A stretch of DNA of 64,000 nucleotides from Cheiracanthium punctorium (GCA_038373885.1 JAWZYV010019530.1:248001-312000), one strand, 5' to 3'. Counted from the first letter of the stretch, positions 32,500 to 44,621 are shown. The notes: generated by a model not told the origin, from the sequence alone. Numbers and translations: made by a program.

Positions 32500-34471
32500 C
32501 CCCACAAGGCACTTGATACCCTATGTGGAACAAACACTTGAGTGAGTCCTCCACGTCTATAAACTACTAACACAGACATATCTATCGGTTTTTAAGAGTC
32601 ATAATACATAGATAGAAAACATAAAGTTTAGGCTATATTGCTTGTAGCTGTCATTACTCTTCTCATTGCTGTCAAAAATTAAGAGAAATTTAAACGTAAT
32701 CTTTGCGCATGTCATTTGTTTATTTTTAAAAAAATTAACAAAAAATACTCATCCCTGGTTTCGACCAGGAAAAAATTATTATACCTGAGAATTCGTCATA
32801 CTAACGTAAGAGATAATTTGAATACTAAAATTTCAAAATAAATGTCAAAAAATTGTAGTTGAGACTCAGTATACCAATGTATAGAACTGAAATAAAAGAG
32901 TGATTCGCTTGTAAAATATTTGGTTATTCTTTTGTATTATTTTTTCCCAACTAATAGTCACTAATATCACCACGAATGTTTATTTCAGACACAGAAAAAA
33001 AATGAGCCTTGTAGGATTAAATCATCCCGCTGAAAAACTACTTTTCTGTTTTTTCTACATTTTCCAGAAGACTCTAAATTTGTTTGTAATTGCTACAATA
33101 AAACATTTTGAGTACCTTTAAGTACTTTTTAGGCCATGAATCATAACTAAATAGCTGTAAATCCTATCTTACAGAGCATAATTCAGACAAATTACCCAAT
33201 AAATATCGTTTAGCTTGCCTAATTTGCTTTTTAAATGGGATCACGGCACAAATATTAAGTTCTTCGTATTTAAATGCTTCAACAGGGTTTTCTCTCAGTT
33301 CTTGCCATTCAAAATCCATCAGTACCGGGAATATCAGTGCAGTGAACTCGCGGACAATATTCATCTGTGTTTCTTGAGGCAAAATCTGGACTGCGCTGGT
33401 GTTATACAAAACAAATCAATCCAGTTTCTTATTATTAATAGTCGCCAAGTCAGCCAGCTTCGCCGCCTCATCACCTTACGGTTCTTTATACACAGCACTG
33501 TGTAGACTAATTTTCTGGAAAAATCGTGTTTCTTTTTTTTAACCAACGACTTCTTATCCTATTCTATCTCGTTGGTTTTAACAGTATTGGTCATTCCATT
33601 TATTTATGTTACGGTTGCCACACATTTTGGGCGTCATCCTAAAAGCCGATGTTGAAACAGCCAATGGCTAAAATGGGCTTTTGCCCAATGCAGGGTGGCA
33701 TTTTTTAGAGGGGCGATTTATGCGCCAAGCATTAGTCCATTCGATATTTCAAAGCTGCGAAAAAGCCCGAAAGATCTGGCATTTATCCCCTTGCTGTTAT
33801 TTTGTAATCTAGCTACTGTGTGACACAGGCTTTCTCCATTTAACGTCACTGGATTTTTGCGCATGGGTTATTGTTATTGCACTAACGTTTACATCTAGCC
33901 GTTCGCAGCATGGAAATATCGTCGATTTTGCCACCGCATGCACTATCGTATTATAAAAGTAGATACTGATCTGCACCAAAGTCCTCAATAAAATTCCACG
34001 ATTCTCACGTTTTCACCGCGAGTCTGCGCAGTCAGATTTAAGCCACCACAAAACTGCAACATAGTTGTTCAATTTTTGTGTATTACAATCGGTTTTATCG
34101 ACCAGTGGTTGCGGAACCAGCACCATTGTTTTGTTCTACAGCAAAGGCATTCAAGCATCTAAAAATATTTGATGCAACCAAACATCCATGTAACATGCCG
34201 ACTGTTCATAGAGACGATCAAAGTTCAAAAAGTCATGTTTTACTTTATTGTTCTTGCTCCAGTATATAAAGCTTATTGTAAACAGTTACAACCTGGCGCT
34301 ATATGCATTTTACGCTATAATACAGGATAGTATAGCACCCAGGATTTTAGTTTAGGGGGAGGCTGGGCTACAAATTCTTCTGAACTCGGTTGTAGTGACC
34401 TCGACTATAGTTATAACTCTCTTATAACGTCAAAATACTCTGTGCCACTGGACTTGTCCATACAACACATG
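32500..34471. other. Mostly unassigned region
   Basis: No confirmed gene. 33164-33470 on the minus strand is described separately as a possible coding relic. The rest is AT-rich with short open frames that show no features. Confidence 0.5.
33164..33470 (-). pseudogene. Possible coding relic, unknown product
   Basis: A minus frame reads AAKLADLATINNKKLD, a stop, FVLYNTSAVQILPQETQMN, FTALIFPVLMDFEWQEL, and on to IPFKKQIRQAKRYLLGNLSE before a terminal stop. The balanced composition, charged and hydrophobic alternation, and continuation in frame across a single TGA suggest former protein coding; the TGA could be a mutated Trp codon. I do not recognise the family. It may be an exon fragment or a processed remnant, or chance. 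Confidence 0.25.
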
Positions 34472-34479
34472 CGCACAAG

Positions 34480-35571
34480 CAGTGGCGGATCCAGGGGAGG
34501 GGCTAAAGGGCTTCAACCCCCCCCCCCAAAGGAGATTTGTCAAGGGTAACATTCTGCTTTATTATACACTTTAAATAGCTAAAATGATCCTATCTTATTA
34601 TTTAGCCCCTCCCAAAAGCCTAATACATTGGTCTAGACTAAAATTTTGATTTATAGTACATTTTAATTGGGTGAAATAAGCTTTTTAAAAATTTTAGCCC
34701 CTCCCAAAAAAAAGTTCTGGATGCGCCACTGGTGGCGACTCCTCCATTTGAGCACATGAGCACGTGAACCCCCCCCCCCCCAAAAAAAAAAAATAAAGTA
34801 AAAATCAACACACATTAAGAAATTAAATATTAAAACAAAAAATATTAAGTACACTTCCAGATTTTTGTGAATTTAAAATGTGAGTTTTACTCTCCCCCCC
34901 CCCCACTATCATTGAATACGCTTATTATAGCTAACGCACTTTTTTGCAGGTTACTACAGCACAGTATTTCCACCGCTCGCACGTGCGATCGGCCCAATGG
35001 CTCTTTGAACCGCTCTCTAAGAAAATACGCGGAGAGCGTTGGGAGAAGTACGGCGCTGCTGATATCCTTCCGTTCGCATATTTTCACTGTGCACAGTGAG
35101 CATTTTTTTTTTTGCAGCATCTCTTCCAGATTCTCCCTCGGTTTGTTATGTTCGGTTAGTTATGTTTTTGTAGGTTCATTTTCTTATTTTTCTCTTCATT
35201 TTCTTATTTTTCTCTTCATTTTCTTTATTTTTTTTATTTTTCACTACAACATTTCTGACAAGCTGGAGTCAGTAATTAAGATGGGAGTAAAACAAGTATT
35301 TCGGAGCTAAAGCAATCACATTTTTCGATATCATCCTTTGAAAAATAATTGAAGAAAAATGAATCAAGACAACAACCTTTGCTAAAACGTATCTTGGTGA
35401 AGAAATATAAGAGCAAATATGACTTGTGTTTTTTCAGTTGCATGTATTGTTTTTCTTTAAGTGATGGAAACGCAAATATATTTCAACGTGTAAGTTGCGT
35501 CGTATCTGCATACTTCATTTTCGGAATTTATTTTGTGAACCTCCATTTAAATAACCCTTGAGTCGCCACTG
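34480..35571 (+). mobile_element. Composite hAT element (MITE fused to CAGTGGCG hAT)
   Basis: 34480-34731 is a MITE with CAGTGGCGGATCCAGG at the left and the inverse of cagtggcgcatcc at the right, with gcccctccc repeats inside. It directly abuts 34732-35571, a CAGTGGCG-family copy lacking its first two bases, which ends gagtcgccactg. The outermost flanks cgcacaag (34472-34479) and cccacaag (35572-35579) match at seven of eight, so the TSD belongs to the fused unit. The 147-codon plus frame inside is a chance frame. Confidence 0.75.
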
Positions 35572-35579
35572 CCCACAAG

Positions 35580-36190
35580 CAATATACTTCGTTACGGTCG
35601 AATAATTATCTGATCTTTTCAGTAACGTTGTAACCGAATTCATACACTAACTATAAGAATTTATTTAAAAATTAACATGTCTTTTTTGGTAAAAAGTACT
35701 TTGGAAGTAATTTAGAGACAATTTAAAAAAAATGAATTCATTAGGGGCAATTTTCAATTTTTAATGTTTTTCACCTCTAACTTTCCACCTTTAGGGGGGG
35801 GGGGGGATTGAGCCCACATAGCCCCCTCCGTGTGTCTGCGCCTGTGATACAGGATGTCTACAAATTAGTTGGGGCAAAAAAAATCATTTGTTGAATGTAA
35901 TTTACCGGAAAAAAATTAAGTACATATTACTGTAAGACAGAGAAATAATTCAAGTTTACCATTATCACAAATGTTCGATGTGGCATCCTTTCGTTGCTCT
36001 GCTAATGTCCCATCGGTACATCAATTCTTATCACAGATTTGTTGGTCACAGAAATAGGTTTTTTCCGTTATTTTCAGTCACAGAATCGGGTTGTTTTTTT
36101 TTTTTTCGTTATTTTCAGGCAGAAAATACATTTTTTTTCCCTGTTAGAGAAAGGTATTTTTCTTTTTTCCCTATATCACAAAGAAGGATT
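35580..36190. other. Unassigned spacer with G-run
   Basis: No gene is recognised. A run of G at 35795-35807 next to agcccacatagccccc resembles ends of the C-run hAT MITEs but lacks a partner end. Sequence after 35850 (acaggatgtctacaaatt) looks like another transposon end; nothing further supports it. Confidence 0.45.
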
Positions 36191-36936
36191 TTAAGGGGTC
36201 TTAGGAGGATTAACAATCCAAAAAAAACGATTTTTCAATTTTAATTTCATTTGAAACCTTATTCACTTCTGAGCATTTTGACCCCAATTTCGTGCAATAA
36301 ATCCAACTAGAACCGGGGATACACATAAAAACGTTTCATGAAAGCTTCAAATTTGAATGCAATAAGGTCACTTTAAACTGCGTTTTCTCGAAACTCATTT
36401 TTATGAACTATCCGCAAGATAACAAAATTTCTATGTTTCGTATCTTCATGAAGTTTTGTATAGTCATAACTGGTATCAGTATCTATAGAATGAATTAATA
36501 TTAAAAGTGAGAGAGAAAAACTTTTGAAAATTTTAACAGAAATATAGGGGTAAAGTAGCAATTTTTTTTTCAAATTTCAATTTCAAATACAATTTTGAAA
36601 TTCTTAATTTTATTTTTTTTTCTTAAATATTAATTCATTCTATAGATACTGATACCAGTTATAACTATACAAAATTTCGTGAAGATACGAATCATAGAAT
36701 TTTTGTTATCTTGCGGATAGTTCCTAAAAATGCGTTTTGAAAAAACGCAGTTTAAAGTTAACCTATTGCATTCAAATATGAAGCTTTCATAAAACGTTTT
36801 TATGTGTATCTTCAGTTCTAGATGGATTTATTGCACGAAATTGGAGTCAGAATGCTCAGAAGTAATTAAGGTTTCAAATGAAATTAAAATTGCAAAATCG
36901 ATTTTTTGAATTCTTAATCCTCCTAGTACCCCTTAA
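36191..36936. mobile_element. TTAA-flanked foldback element
   Basis: TTAA at 36191-36194 and 36933-36936. Arms of about 310 bp (roughly 36195-36515 and 36620-36932) are inverted copies with scattered mismatches; shared words include cgtgcaataaatcca, gatacacataaaaacg and actgataccagtt. The ends read GGGGTCTTAGGAGGATTAA and, inverted, GGGGTACTAGGAGGATTAA. The TTAA duplication and GGGG start resemble the element at 8213. No coding sequence. Confidence 0.8.
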
Positions 36937-36973
36937 GCATTATTTAAAATTATGGAATCAGATCTTGTATCAG

Positions 36974-37146
36974 CAGGGGCGTAGCCAAGGGGGGGGGGTT
37001 AGGGGGTCATAACCCCCCCCCCCCCATGAGGAATTTTTTGCCATACAAAATGTATATTATTCACTCCCTTATCAGACATATGTAGGCATATATGTGAGTT
37101 GCAGTAGTCGTAACCCCCCCATGAAAAATTTTTGGCTACGCCCCTG
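36974..37146. mobile_element. hAT MITE with CAGGGGCGTAGCC TIR
   Basis: A 173-bp element with ends CAGGGGCGTAGCC and GGCTACGCCCCTG, and a perfect 8-bp duplication tgtatcag at 36966-36973 and 37147-37154. It has internal C and G runs. Its left half matches the fragment nested at 23375-23474. Confidence 0.92.
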
Positions 37147-37154
37147 TGTATCAG

Positions 37155-38138
37155 AATACAAGAGATAAGAATACAAGATCAGAATACAAGAATTTCTAAT
37201 AAGTGATATTATTGGATAAAACCGGGTACCTACATACTTCCAAAAAATAATTTATTTACCCTAGAGCCTAGAATATAATTTTTATACACTAAAAAATAAT
37301 CATTTTTTAAACCAACGTTCTAATTCATTTAAATAAATTGTAATACGTTCAGGAAATTGAAGCACTTTATTCATGCAGTTATTTTACACGTGTGAAAAAG
37401 CTGTTCTGGTCCAACGTTCGTCAGAATTACAGTTTTTAAAAGTGAAGTATGGTTTTTGAAAAAACTGAAATTACTCAACACACGTCTGTCCTTTCTTACA
37501 TGTGTGATTCATGTAGAAAAAAAAAACATTAGGGACTGTTTACAGTTTATCGGAATCTGATAATTAGTGGAATTTTTGATTAGGTTGAAAGGCTTTGCTG
37601 TACTCTTTCATCCTAGTTGTGTTTCTAAATCATTTTGAAATTCGTGACGTCAAAACCACGTCACTATCACTTACGATATGTAACTTGAATTCTTGTAAAA
37701 CCAAATAAAGAATTCTCATTACCAATATTAATTACAACGTTTTCATTACGAGATTACTGAGCCAGAAATTTAGCTTCAAGAGAAATGCCTAGGGTCGGGG
37801 TAGGGACAACAAAATAATGTAGTTCCACAGGCGGTGCTTAGTCCAGGCCCTGATTACCGAATAGGCTCATAAAGCTCGGCCCTACAGCAAAAATAATCTG
37901 GGGACTAGAAAATTGGAATACCTGTTATTTATACTTGCATAATGGAATAGAAGGTGAGCCCTGGAAAGGATAGCATGTGTATAGTACCAGAGAGTGTTAA
38001 TCGGGCCCTACCTCGGTATACATAATTTAAAGAGTCCCTGATCAAGACAATACAAACTTTTTTGTGTGTGTGTTTTCAGTTAAGCCATTTTTGCAATCTC
38101 ACTTTTGTCACTCATTGTAGTCGAGTACGCATAGTGTA
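37155..38138. other. No gene recognised
   Basis: AT-rich single-copy-looking sequence. I see no element ends, coding signal or RNA gene. Confidence 0.5.
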
Positions 38139-38538
38139 ATTTGGGAACCGCTGGATTAGAGTGACGCACGTTCTATGAGCGCTGCAGTTTTTCATCTTGA
38201 TACTTGATGTATATATTTGTATATTACATATTTAGTATACAATTTTAAAGAATATTTTAAAACTATAAACAATTATTTAATATTCATTAAAAACCTCATT
38301 ATATGTAGAAAACGTCAAATCAAGTGAGCGTTTCTGCAGTTTGGGAACCGCTGTTTTAGAGTGATGCACATTCTATGAGTGCTGCAGTTCTTCATCTTAA
38401 TACTTGATGCATATATTTGCGTTATATATGTATATAATTTAAAGACTATTTTAATAAAGTATAAACAATTATTTAATACTCATTGAAAATCTCATTATAT
38501 GCAGAAAACGTCAAATCAAGTCAGCGTTCCTGCATATT
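38139..38538. repeat. Tandem duplication of an exact 200-bp unit
   Basis: 38139-38338 and 38339-38538 both start ttgggaaccgct and contain ctatgag, gctgcagtt, cttcatctt and aaacgtcaaatcaag at matching positions. Divergence is moderate. The phrase tttgggaaccgctg is typical of some hAT ends, so the duplicated sequence may itself be transposon-derived. Confidence 0.8.
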
Positions 38539-39483
38539 GTGCAATACAGATTATGAATTGTTCCTTGAATTACGAGCGAAAACATTCAGCAGTTATGCTT
38601 GCGTTAAATCACCTCTGAAGCGACAGAATATCATTAATAGTTAACACGCTCCTGCCAAAAGAAAAAATAAAATAAATAAAAATCCAAGCGGGAAACTATA
38701 AACCAGGTACAAACTTTCCTTATCAGCTTCTCGCCGAACTTTAAACACCTTAAAAGTTCCCCGTCGACTTCTTTTGTGAGAGGTGCAAAGGAACGGTGCA
38801 CATATATTTTTAGACCGCCATAAAAATGTATTTATATTTACTGCTAAAGCATGAATAATTGTCCCATAAGCTGTCAGAGGAGCAGTAAAAATGTTTGCGC
38901 AGCCTGGCAAAGCAGGGCGAAATAATATCAAGGGGGGGGGGAAGACACGCTTGTACAGAGAAAACAAAAGGAGAGACTGTTTTTGCAAAACACGTTTGAT
39001 TGAAGGACGTTGCTGGTTTGGTGTGCCTTTGGAGAAGAAAAGTCACAATCATCTGGAGGAAATGAGATGCTTGATTACTAATCTATCTTTAGCAGGACGT
39101 GGAGCACCGAATTCCAACTCGGAAGCAAAACAATATCGGGGAAAATATTGTCTCTCCCAGTGATCAATTTAAAAATATTTGCCTGGATGTGTCATTTCTG
39201 CTTCCTTGATAGGAAGCAAAGAAGTCCCTTTGATCGCGAGAAATTTTGTATCAACCAGGCGTCCGCAATGGGAGGGTACAAATTTTGAAAGAATGTACAG
39301 GGTGTGTCACAATTCCCTCCCGGGTTTGGAAGGCTCATAAATATATATATAGATATATAACCAATGCAGCAACGAAGTTGAATTTATTGGAGAAAGAAAT
39401 GGTACAAGTTTTATTTCACAAAAGTCCAATATGCGAATTTTTCGTGACAGCGACGGATTAATGCAAATTTTTCCGGCGTATAA
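38539..39483. other. Unassigned sequence, no confirmed gene
   Basis: 38641-39160 is less AT-rich and open on both strands (115 codons minus, 90 codons plus), but neither translation resembles a protein family. 39295-39330 (tacagggtgtgtcacaattc) is in the style of a transposon end; no partner was found. Confidence 0.4.
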
Positions 39484-40755
39484 CCCAGACAGCACATAAG
39501 CTTAAATCAAGCTTCACATTTCTTTGACTTTGACGTATTAATACAAGCTTGACAGTTCGATTCAATTTAAGCTTGCAGCAAGCTTGAAGGAGTCAAGTTG
39601 AATTGTCAAGTTGGAATACAACTTGATTTTCCCTTTCGAAAGCGTACATTGATGGCGCCGTCTGTGAAAGAGAATGGACATTAATTGTCTAGCGTTTCTC
39701 AAATTTGCTCAATAAAGAAAAGTTCGTAAAAGTTGTGCTTTATTTTATTATTGCACAAAACCTGGACATTAGAGCATGCAAGGGGAAGGAATGACTGGGA
39801 TAAGCCCCTCTGAAGTGTAACAAGAGGGGAGTTTTAGTTTTATTTACATCTAATTAACATTAGTAATTCAATTAACTAATTAATTAGCCCTAAAAATAAA
39901 TTTTAATATAATTAACACAATTTAGTTAGTTAATATACTTCACTTTATGGGTGGTAGAATGACGCGCAATCCGGCCTCCACAAAATAATTAATCAGTCAT
40001 AAATGTACTTGACCATAGAATTTAAAAATTATTCTATATTTCCAAATATGGAAGTTCTTCAAAATAAAATACAATTATACTACGAAATTGATTTCAAAAT
40101 CAGTCGTTTCTCTCGATTTTGGCCAGCAGTATTGCTCAACATGAGTGTTGCGATATTGCAAGTTTTAAAACATGTCCTCCTTTTATCTTATGCTTATTTC
40201 CCTATTAGTAGACTCTATAAATCACACATAACATTTTAAATTTTGATTCATCCCATGGAAAATAAAAGAAACTTATCAGCATCGCCGATATACTGATCGA
40301 TCTGGCCAGAAAACGGCGTAACAACAGTCACTTCAAACATTTGTCATAGCTTTCCGCGGCTTATTGGCGGAACGGTTAGTACGCGGGCCCCCTAGCCCAT
40401 AGTTCCCGAGGTCGAAGCCAGCCGCGCACGTTTGATGGAAGCAGATTAAATTAACTTTAAATTTTAGCATAGAGGGGGAAATACGTGGAGAAGTAAAGTA
40501 TGTGGGGGGAGTTCGCCGACGGCTGCCCCGTGCATTTAGAAATTTTTTTAAGATTGAAATTAAGCTTGCTATGCCAAGCTTGATTCAAGCTTGCTATGTC
40601 AAACTTAATGCAAGCTGGGCAAGCGTAAACTAGAACATTTTATTCAAGCTTGCATTAAGCTTACACGTTTGAAATATTCAAGCTAAATTCAAGTTATTTC
40701 ACTTGATAAATCAAGCTTGCAGCAAGTTTGATGCAAGTTTGCTGTGCTGTCTGGG
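39484..40755 (+). mobile_element. CCCAGACAG-TIR element, AAGCTT-rich, full length
   Basis: It starts CCCAGACAGCACATAAGC and ends tgtgctgtctggg, a 13-bp inverted match. Both subterminal zones (39500-39640 and 40560-40745) are packed with caagcttg and gcttgcaagctt-type words in both orientations. The middle is AT-rich, with a frame of 78 codons at 40003 that is probably chance. 40367-40440 resembles a tRNA head. Immediate flanks (taa and aac) give no clear TSD. The inverted relative is at 1-463. The superfamily is not assigned. Confidence 0.75.
40367..40445 (+). mobile_element. tRNA-like head, possible SINE start
   Basis: tggcggaacggttagtacgcg resembles an A box, and ggtcgaagcc resembles a B box about 40 bases later. 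No usable clover-leaf or family tail was recognised, so it is either a SINE fragment within the host element or a coincidence. Confidence 0.3.
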
Positions 40756-42504
40756 AACGAAGAATATTTGGTTAGGCTGTTTTTAAATTATTAAAACTGC
40801 GTTGTGACGGATTAAAAATCCAGGTTCGATACACTTAGTTGCAATAAAGAAAAAGACATTAGAATGCTTAAAACTATTTTATTTAAAAGAAACTATTAAA
40901 GCATTAAGTTATTACAACGGTTGTTGGTGGTAGTGGCTAGCGAAATAAAAAGTACGTCCTATAAGGACAGTGAAATAAGATGGAATGAATTAAAAATTAC
41001 GCCAGCAGAGAATTACACATTGGCGAGAACAACAACTTGGCTGAGATCAAATAACGCCAATCCCAGAGCAACCCTAAAAATTGATCCAATAAAATTAAAA
41101 TGACGAAATCACGAGCAAATAATTTTAAAGATGAGGCAGGGCAACAGAAAATTAACTTACGCCAGTAGGATGCCAAACAGAGGAAGCAGAAAGTTCGTTG
41201 CGATTGCAAACGGACGTAATGTAATCTATTTTTAGCTCAGAACGACGCCACCAGGTCTGATGAGACAAATAAACAATTAAGAATAATGCATACGGGGAAA
41301 AGCGAATATACAGGTGTAAAAGCCGAAGTGAGCGAAAAATGAAAACAGAAATGATTTAGAATACATGATTTTGGATCGATTACATTAAAGAAAGCCAAAT
41401 TAAGATATGTGATCTTCATCAAATGGGGGGGGAGGCAGCTAGTTTGTTCTCCAAGAAAGACAAAACTTGCAATGTTTCTTTCTCCAGTAAAGTCTTCTGC
41501 AAGAAAGAAACATTGCAAGTCTTGTTCCACACATAACGGATTATAGGGGGGTACCGTCCCAATTGAAAAAAAAGAAATTAATGGAAAAGATCCTATTTCA
41601 CTTCCATAAATGGAGGCATATGCCAATCTTCCAACTAACCGCTCCCACCGACAAACTAAAGATTAACTTAAAAATTATTACTATTACAAAGTCAATAGTA
41701 ATAATTTTTAAGTTGAAAACGATTGAGTACATTTAAGTAAATTTCAGAATCCAGAATCTTTCATTTACTTGTTTTTTGGCAATCTCTGTAGTAAAAATGT
41801 ACATTATTACGAGCGTACCGGAACTTCGTATACAACCTTGGAGGGAAGGTACAGAACATCGTTCGAAACCATCATTACATAGGAAGCGACAACGTCACCC
41901 TCACGTGATATAGAGGCACAAAGACGCAACCAGACCGCCACACAGAATGTAGTGTAAAGCGTTTCATTGAGTGCAAAACCGCAGAATGGGCCACTTTGAC
42001 CCAAAACTTCCCACGTGCCTGGAATCTGTAGCCCGAATTAAATAAACATCATTAATATAATTAACTGTAATGACGTAATAAATGGCATAACAGCATATCA
42101 TTATGTCATTTTCATTGCAATGTGAATTTTACAAGTAGGGTAAATTTGACCTATACCCTGGTTTTAGGATTACCAACCTAAATCCGGGCAGGCTTCTCTT
42201 AGCTTAGCAGGTTCTCTTAGCATAGTTGCTAAGCAGTTCTCTTAGCAATTACAGTAATAATTTTTTTTTTAATTTTAATGTAATATTAACCTTAATACGA
42301 ATGTCAAGGTAAAACAAATGTCATTAAAACTCCAATACAGTATTATTTTTGCATTGCAGCGTGAATTTTTCAAGATGGGTCAATTTGACCCAGTTTTAGG
42401 TATACCTAAAATACCGCGGCTCTAGTGTCAAATGGCCAACAATATCAGTCTTACACCGTTAATAGAAGTAGTTCGACGCTTCACCATACAGCGGAACTAA
42501 AATA
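40756..42504. other. Unassigned region with two perfect hairpins
   Basis: No gene is recognised. Hairpin 1 has 19-bp arms at 41465-41483 and 41502-41520. Hairpin 2 has 21-bp perfect arms at 41665-41685 and 41694-41714 around an 8-nt loop. A loosely repeated block (caatgtgaattttacaag / cagcgtgaatttttcaag, each followed by a tttgacc motif) occurs near 42118 and 42356. The minus frame at 41237-41626 shows no features. Confidence 0.5.
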
Positions 42505-42606
42505 GCTGCATCTATTCTATAGAAACGTTTCACCATGGTTTGGTTCCATTCGATAAGTTTAAGCACCAAACCATGATTCAACGTTTCTCTATAGGAAGAT
42601 TGCAGC
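42505..42606. repeat. Long imperfect hairpin, precursor-like
   Basis: The arms 42505-42544 (gctgcatctattctatag, then the gaaacgtttcaccatgg block) and 42565-42606 pair with a few mismatches and bulges around a 20-nt loop. Size and pairing resemble a microRNA precursor or a small MITE. No expression evidence is available from sequence. Confidence 0.5.
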
Positions 42607-42730
42607 TTATTAAGCACCATTTTATAGTAAAATATTTATTACTTTTAGCAGTGTACTTCAGGCAAATGTTTTACCAGCAAATTCCCTGCCTTGCCTTCTC
42701 TAATTATAATGTTTGTTTAGAGAGTGTTAG

Positions 42731-43210
42731 TTAACCCTTTGAGGCGCAACCCTTTCCCATTGCTGAAAAAAGGGCAGCCGTTGCCATCGCTCGACTTAAC
42801 TACCAGCAAGAGGGCGGACGATCGAAACGTTCATCGAGTGCCACAGATCTAGAGACCCTTTTATGACGACAGCTGGCTGTGCGGCACGCGATGAACGTTT
42901 CGATCGTCCACCATGTTGCTGGTAGTTAAGTCGAGCGATGGCAACGGCTGCCCTTTTTTCAGCATTGGGCAATCTATCCAGCTGTTCTCGCATTCTTCCA
43001 TTTTTCAGAGGCAGATGTCAGTGCTGCTAAAAGTATTCGTGACAATCTTTTTTACGGGAAATGACGTGCTAAAAAGTAAAAGATTCTCGTGGAGCTATGT
43101 TACCCGCAACTATTTTTATAGAAATCAAATCTATTCTTCGTGACTGGCAACAGTCAAAACGTCAGAGTTTGGTGTTCCCGGAGCGGGAACACTGCGCGTT
43201 AAAGGGTTAA
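42731..43210 (-). mobile_element. piggyBac-type TTAA foldback element, copy 4
   Basis: TTAA flanks at 42731-42734 and 43207-43210; orientation opposite to copies 1-3. The left end is CCCTTTGAGGCGCAACCC; the right end inverts to CCCTTTAACGCGCAGTG. The central palindrome (about 42760-42968) has lost part of one arm near the centre. The 76-codon frame at 42913 is not a gene. Confidence 0.85.
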
Positions 43211-44621
43211 AGTAACTCAAAGTGAATCAAAAATGTCGAGTCAATCGGTAGAAACTTTGATTTATTTTTTTTTTTTAATATACTTAATTATACATAACTC
43301 TCCGTTTAAGCAAACACGGATTACTTTATTTTAAGCATCTCCATTTTTCGTATTTTATATAATTAACAGATCTTTAAAACATTAAAATTTTGCTGGTTTA
43401 AACGTCATTTAATAAATTATCGGTATTTTTAATTTTAAAAAATCCGAAAACTTCACTAAAATTTTGAACTTTGTAATTTAATGCTTCATGAAACTTTTGA
43501 AAATATTTCTAACTCCTTTTTTCTGTTATTAAAGAGAATTGTTCATTTAAATGGACTTGCATTAAAGTGGTATTGTTTTATTTCTATAACGCAGTTGTAC
43601 AGATTGTTTACATTTCGTCTACTCATTAGAAACATGACAAAGTGTTTTCCCGTTGAAATTTAACTAATGTAATAATACTCTTCGTACTGTACTTGTAGCC
43701 AATCGTGCATTTTCTGCTGAATATATTGTCAGCAACTTTTTGCAAGGAATTTTTTGTTGAATCATAATAATACGTTTTTTACTCTTGTGACCATGATATT
43801 TTAAACATAATATCGGATTTTAGACGTTTTTCGGTGTAGATGAAATTACAGCAAAATATAATGCAACAGTGCAGGAAAAAATTCCGTAACTACCTTTATA
43901 AAACACTAAAACTATTCTATTTGTAATTACACGCTGAAAAAAAAATGTTTTGTTTATTCAACAAAATTTTGGTTGGCACTATATCAACGAAATATTTTTG
44001 AATATAATATCAAATTTTTTGTTAATTCAACGAAATACTTTGTTACTATAACAAAAATTTTGTTCAAACCAACAAAATTATTGGATTGAAATAGCGACAA
44101 CCAGCCTTTTTTTTAAATTTAAAACGACAAAATTTTGTCGTTTCGTTAGATGGCTTTGTTGTTGTTCATACAAAACCATCTAATTTTTTCAAACCGATAA
44201 TATCAATAATTGCTACAAGTGCTACCTATGAGAGATTTTATCATAATTTTTTATGTGTATATGCCTTTAAAAGCCTTTACCCATTCTTCGCACAGACTGA
44301 AGTAGGTAAATTTCTAACCACGTAGTCGGAGTTTACACAGTCGGATTTTCAAAACTCCCAAACTTTATCACATATTATCTATGATTTGAATAATAATAGT
44401 TATTTTACACTTAAAAAGAATGAACTCCACTTTGCTCTCTAATATTCAGCCTCACGATACTGCTAAGAGATGCACTGAGTCCGAAACTATTTGTGTGCAA
44501 AGCATTCGAACATTTTTACTGATAATACTTGACTTGAGAAAATGGCAACACTGCCAATAGAATTAACTGAACATTTCACTTTAAAATGGTTCTAAGTTAG
44601 TTGTAAGTACTTCTAGTGCAG
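43211..44621. other. AT-rich unassigned region
   Basis: No gene is recognised. 43935-44150 is enriched in aacaaaattttg- and caacgaaata-type words in both orientations, suggesting a worn short repeat or old element, without clear ends. Confidence 0.45.

Noticed and set aside
34867..35310. 147-codon plus frame with a hydrophobic C-terminal stretch
   Set aside because: It lies in the CAGTGGCG hAT element; homologous positions at 11300 and 24480 do not keep the frame, and the hydrophobicity comes from T-runs.
35850..36000. Possible transposon end (acaggatgtctacaaatt) with a coding-like stretch
   Set aside because: No partner TIR, TSD or readable motif long enough to support a call.
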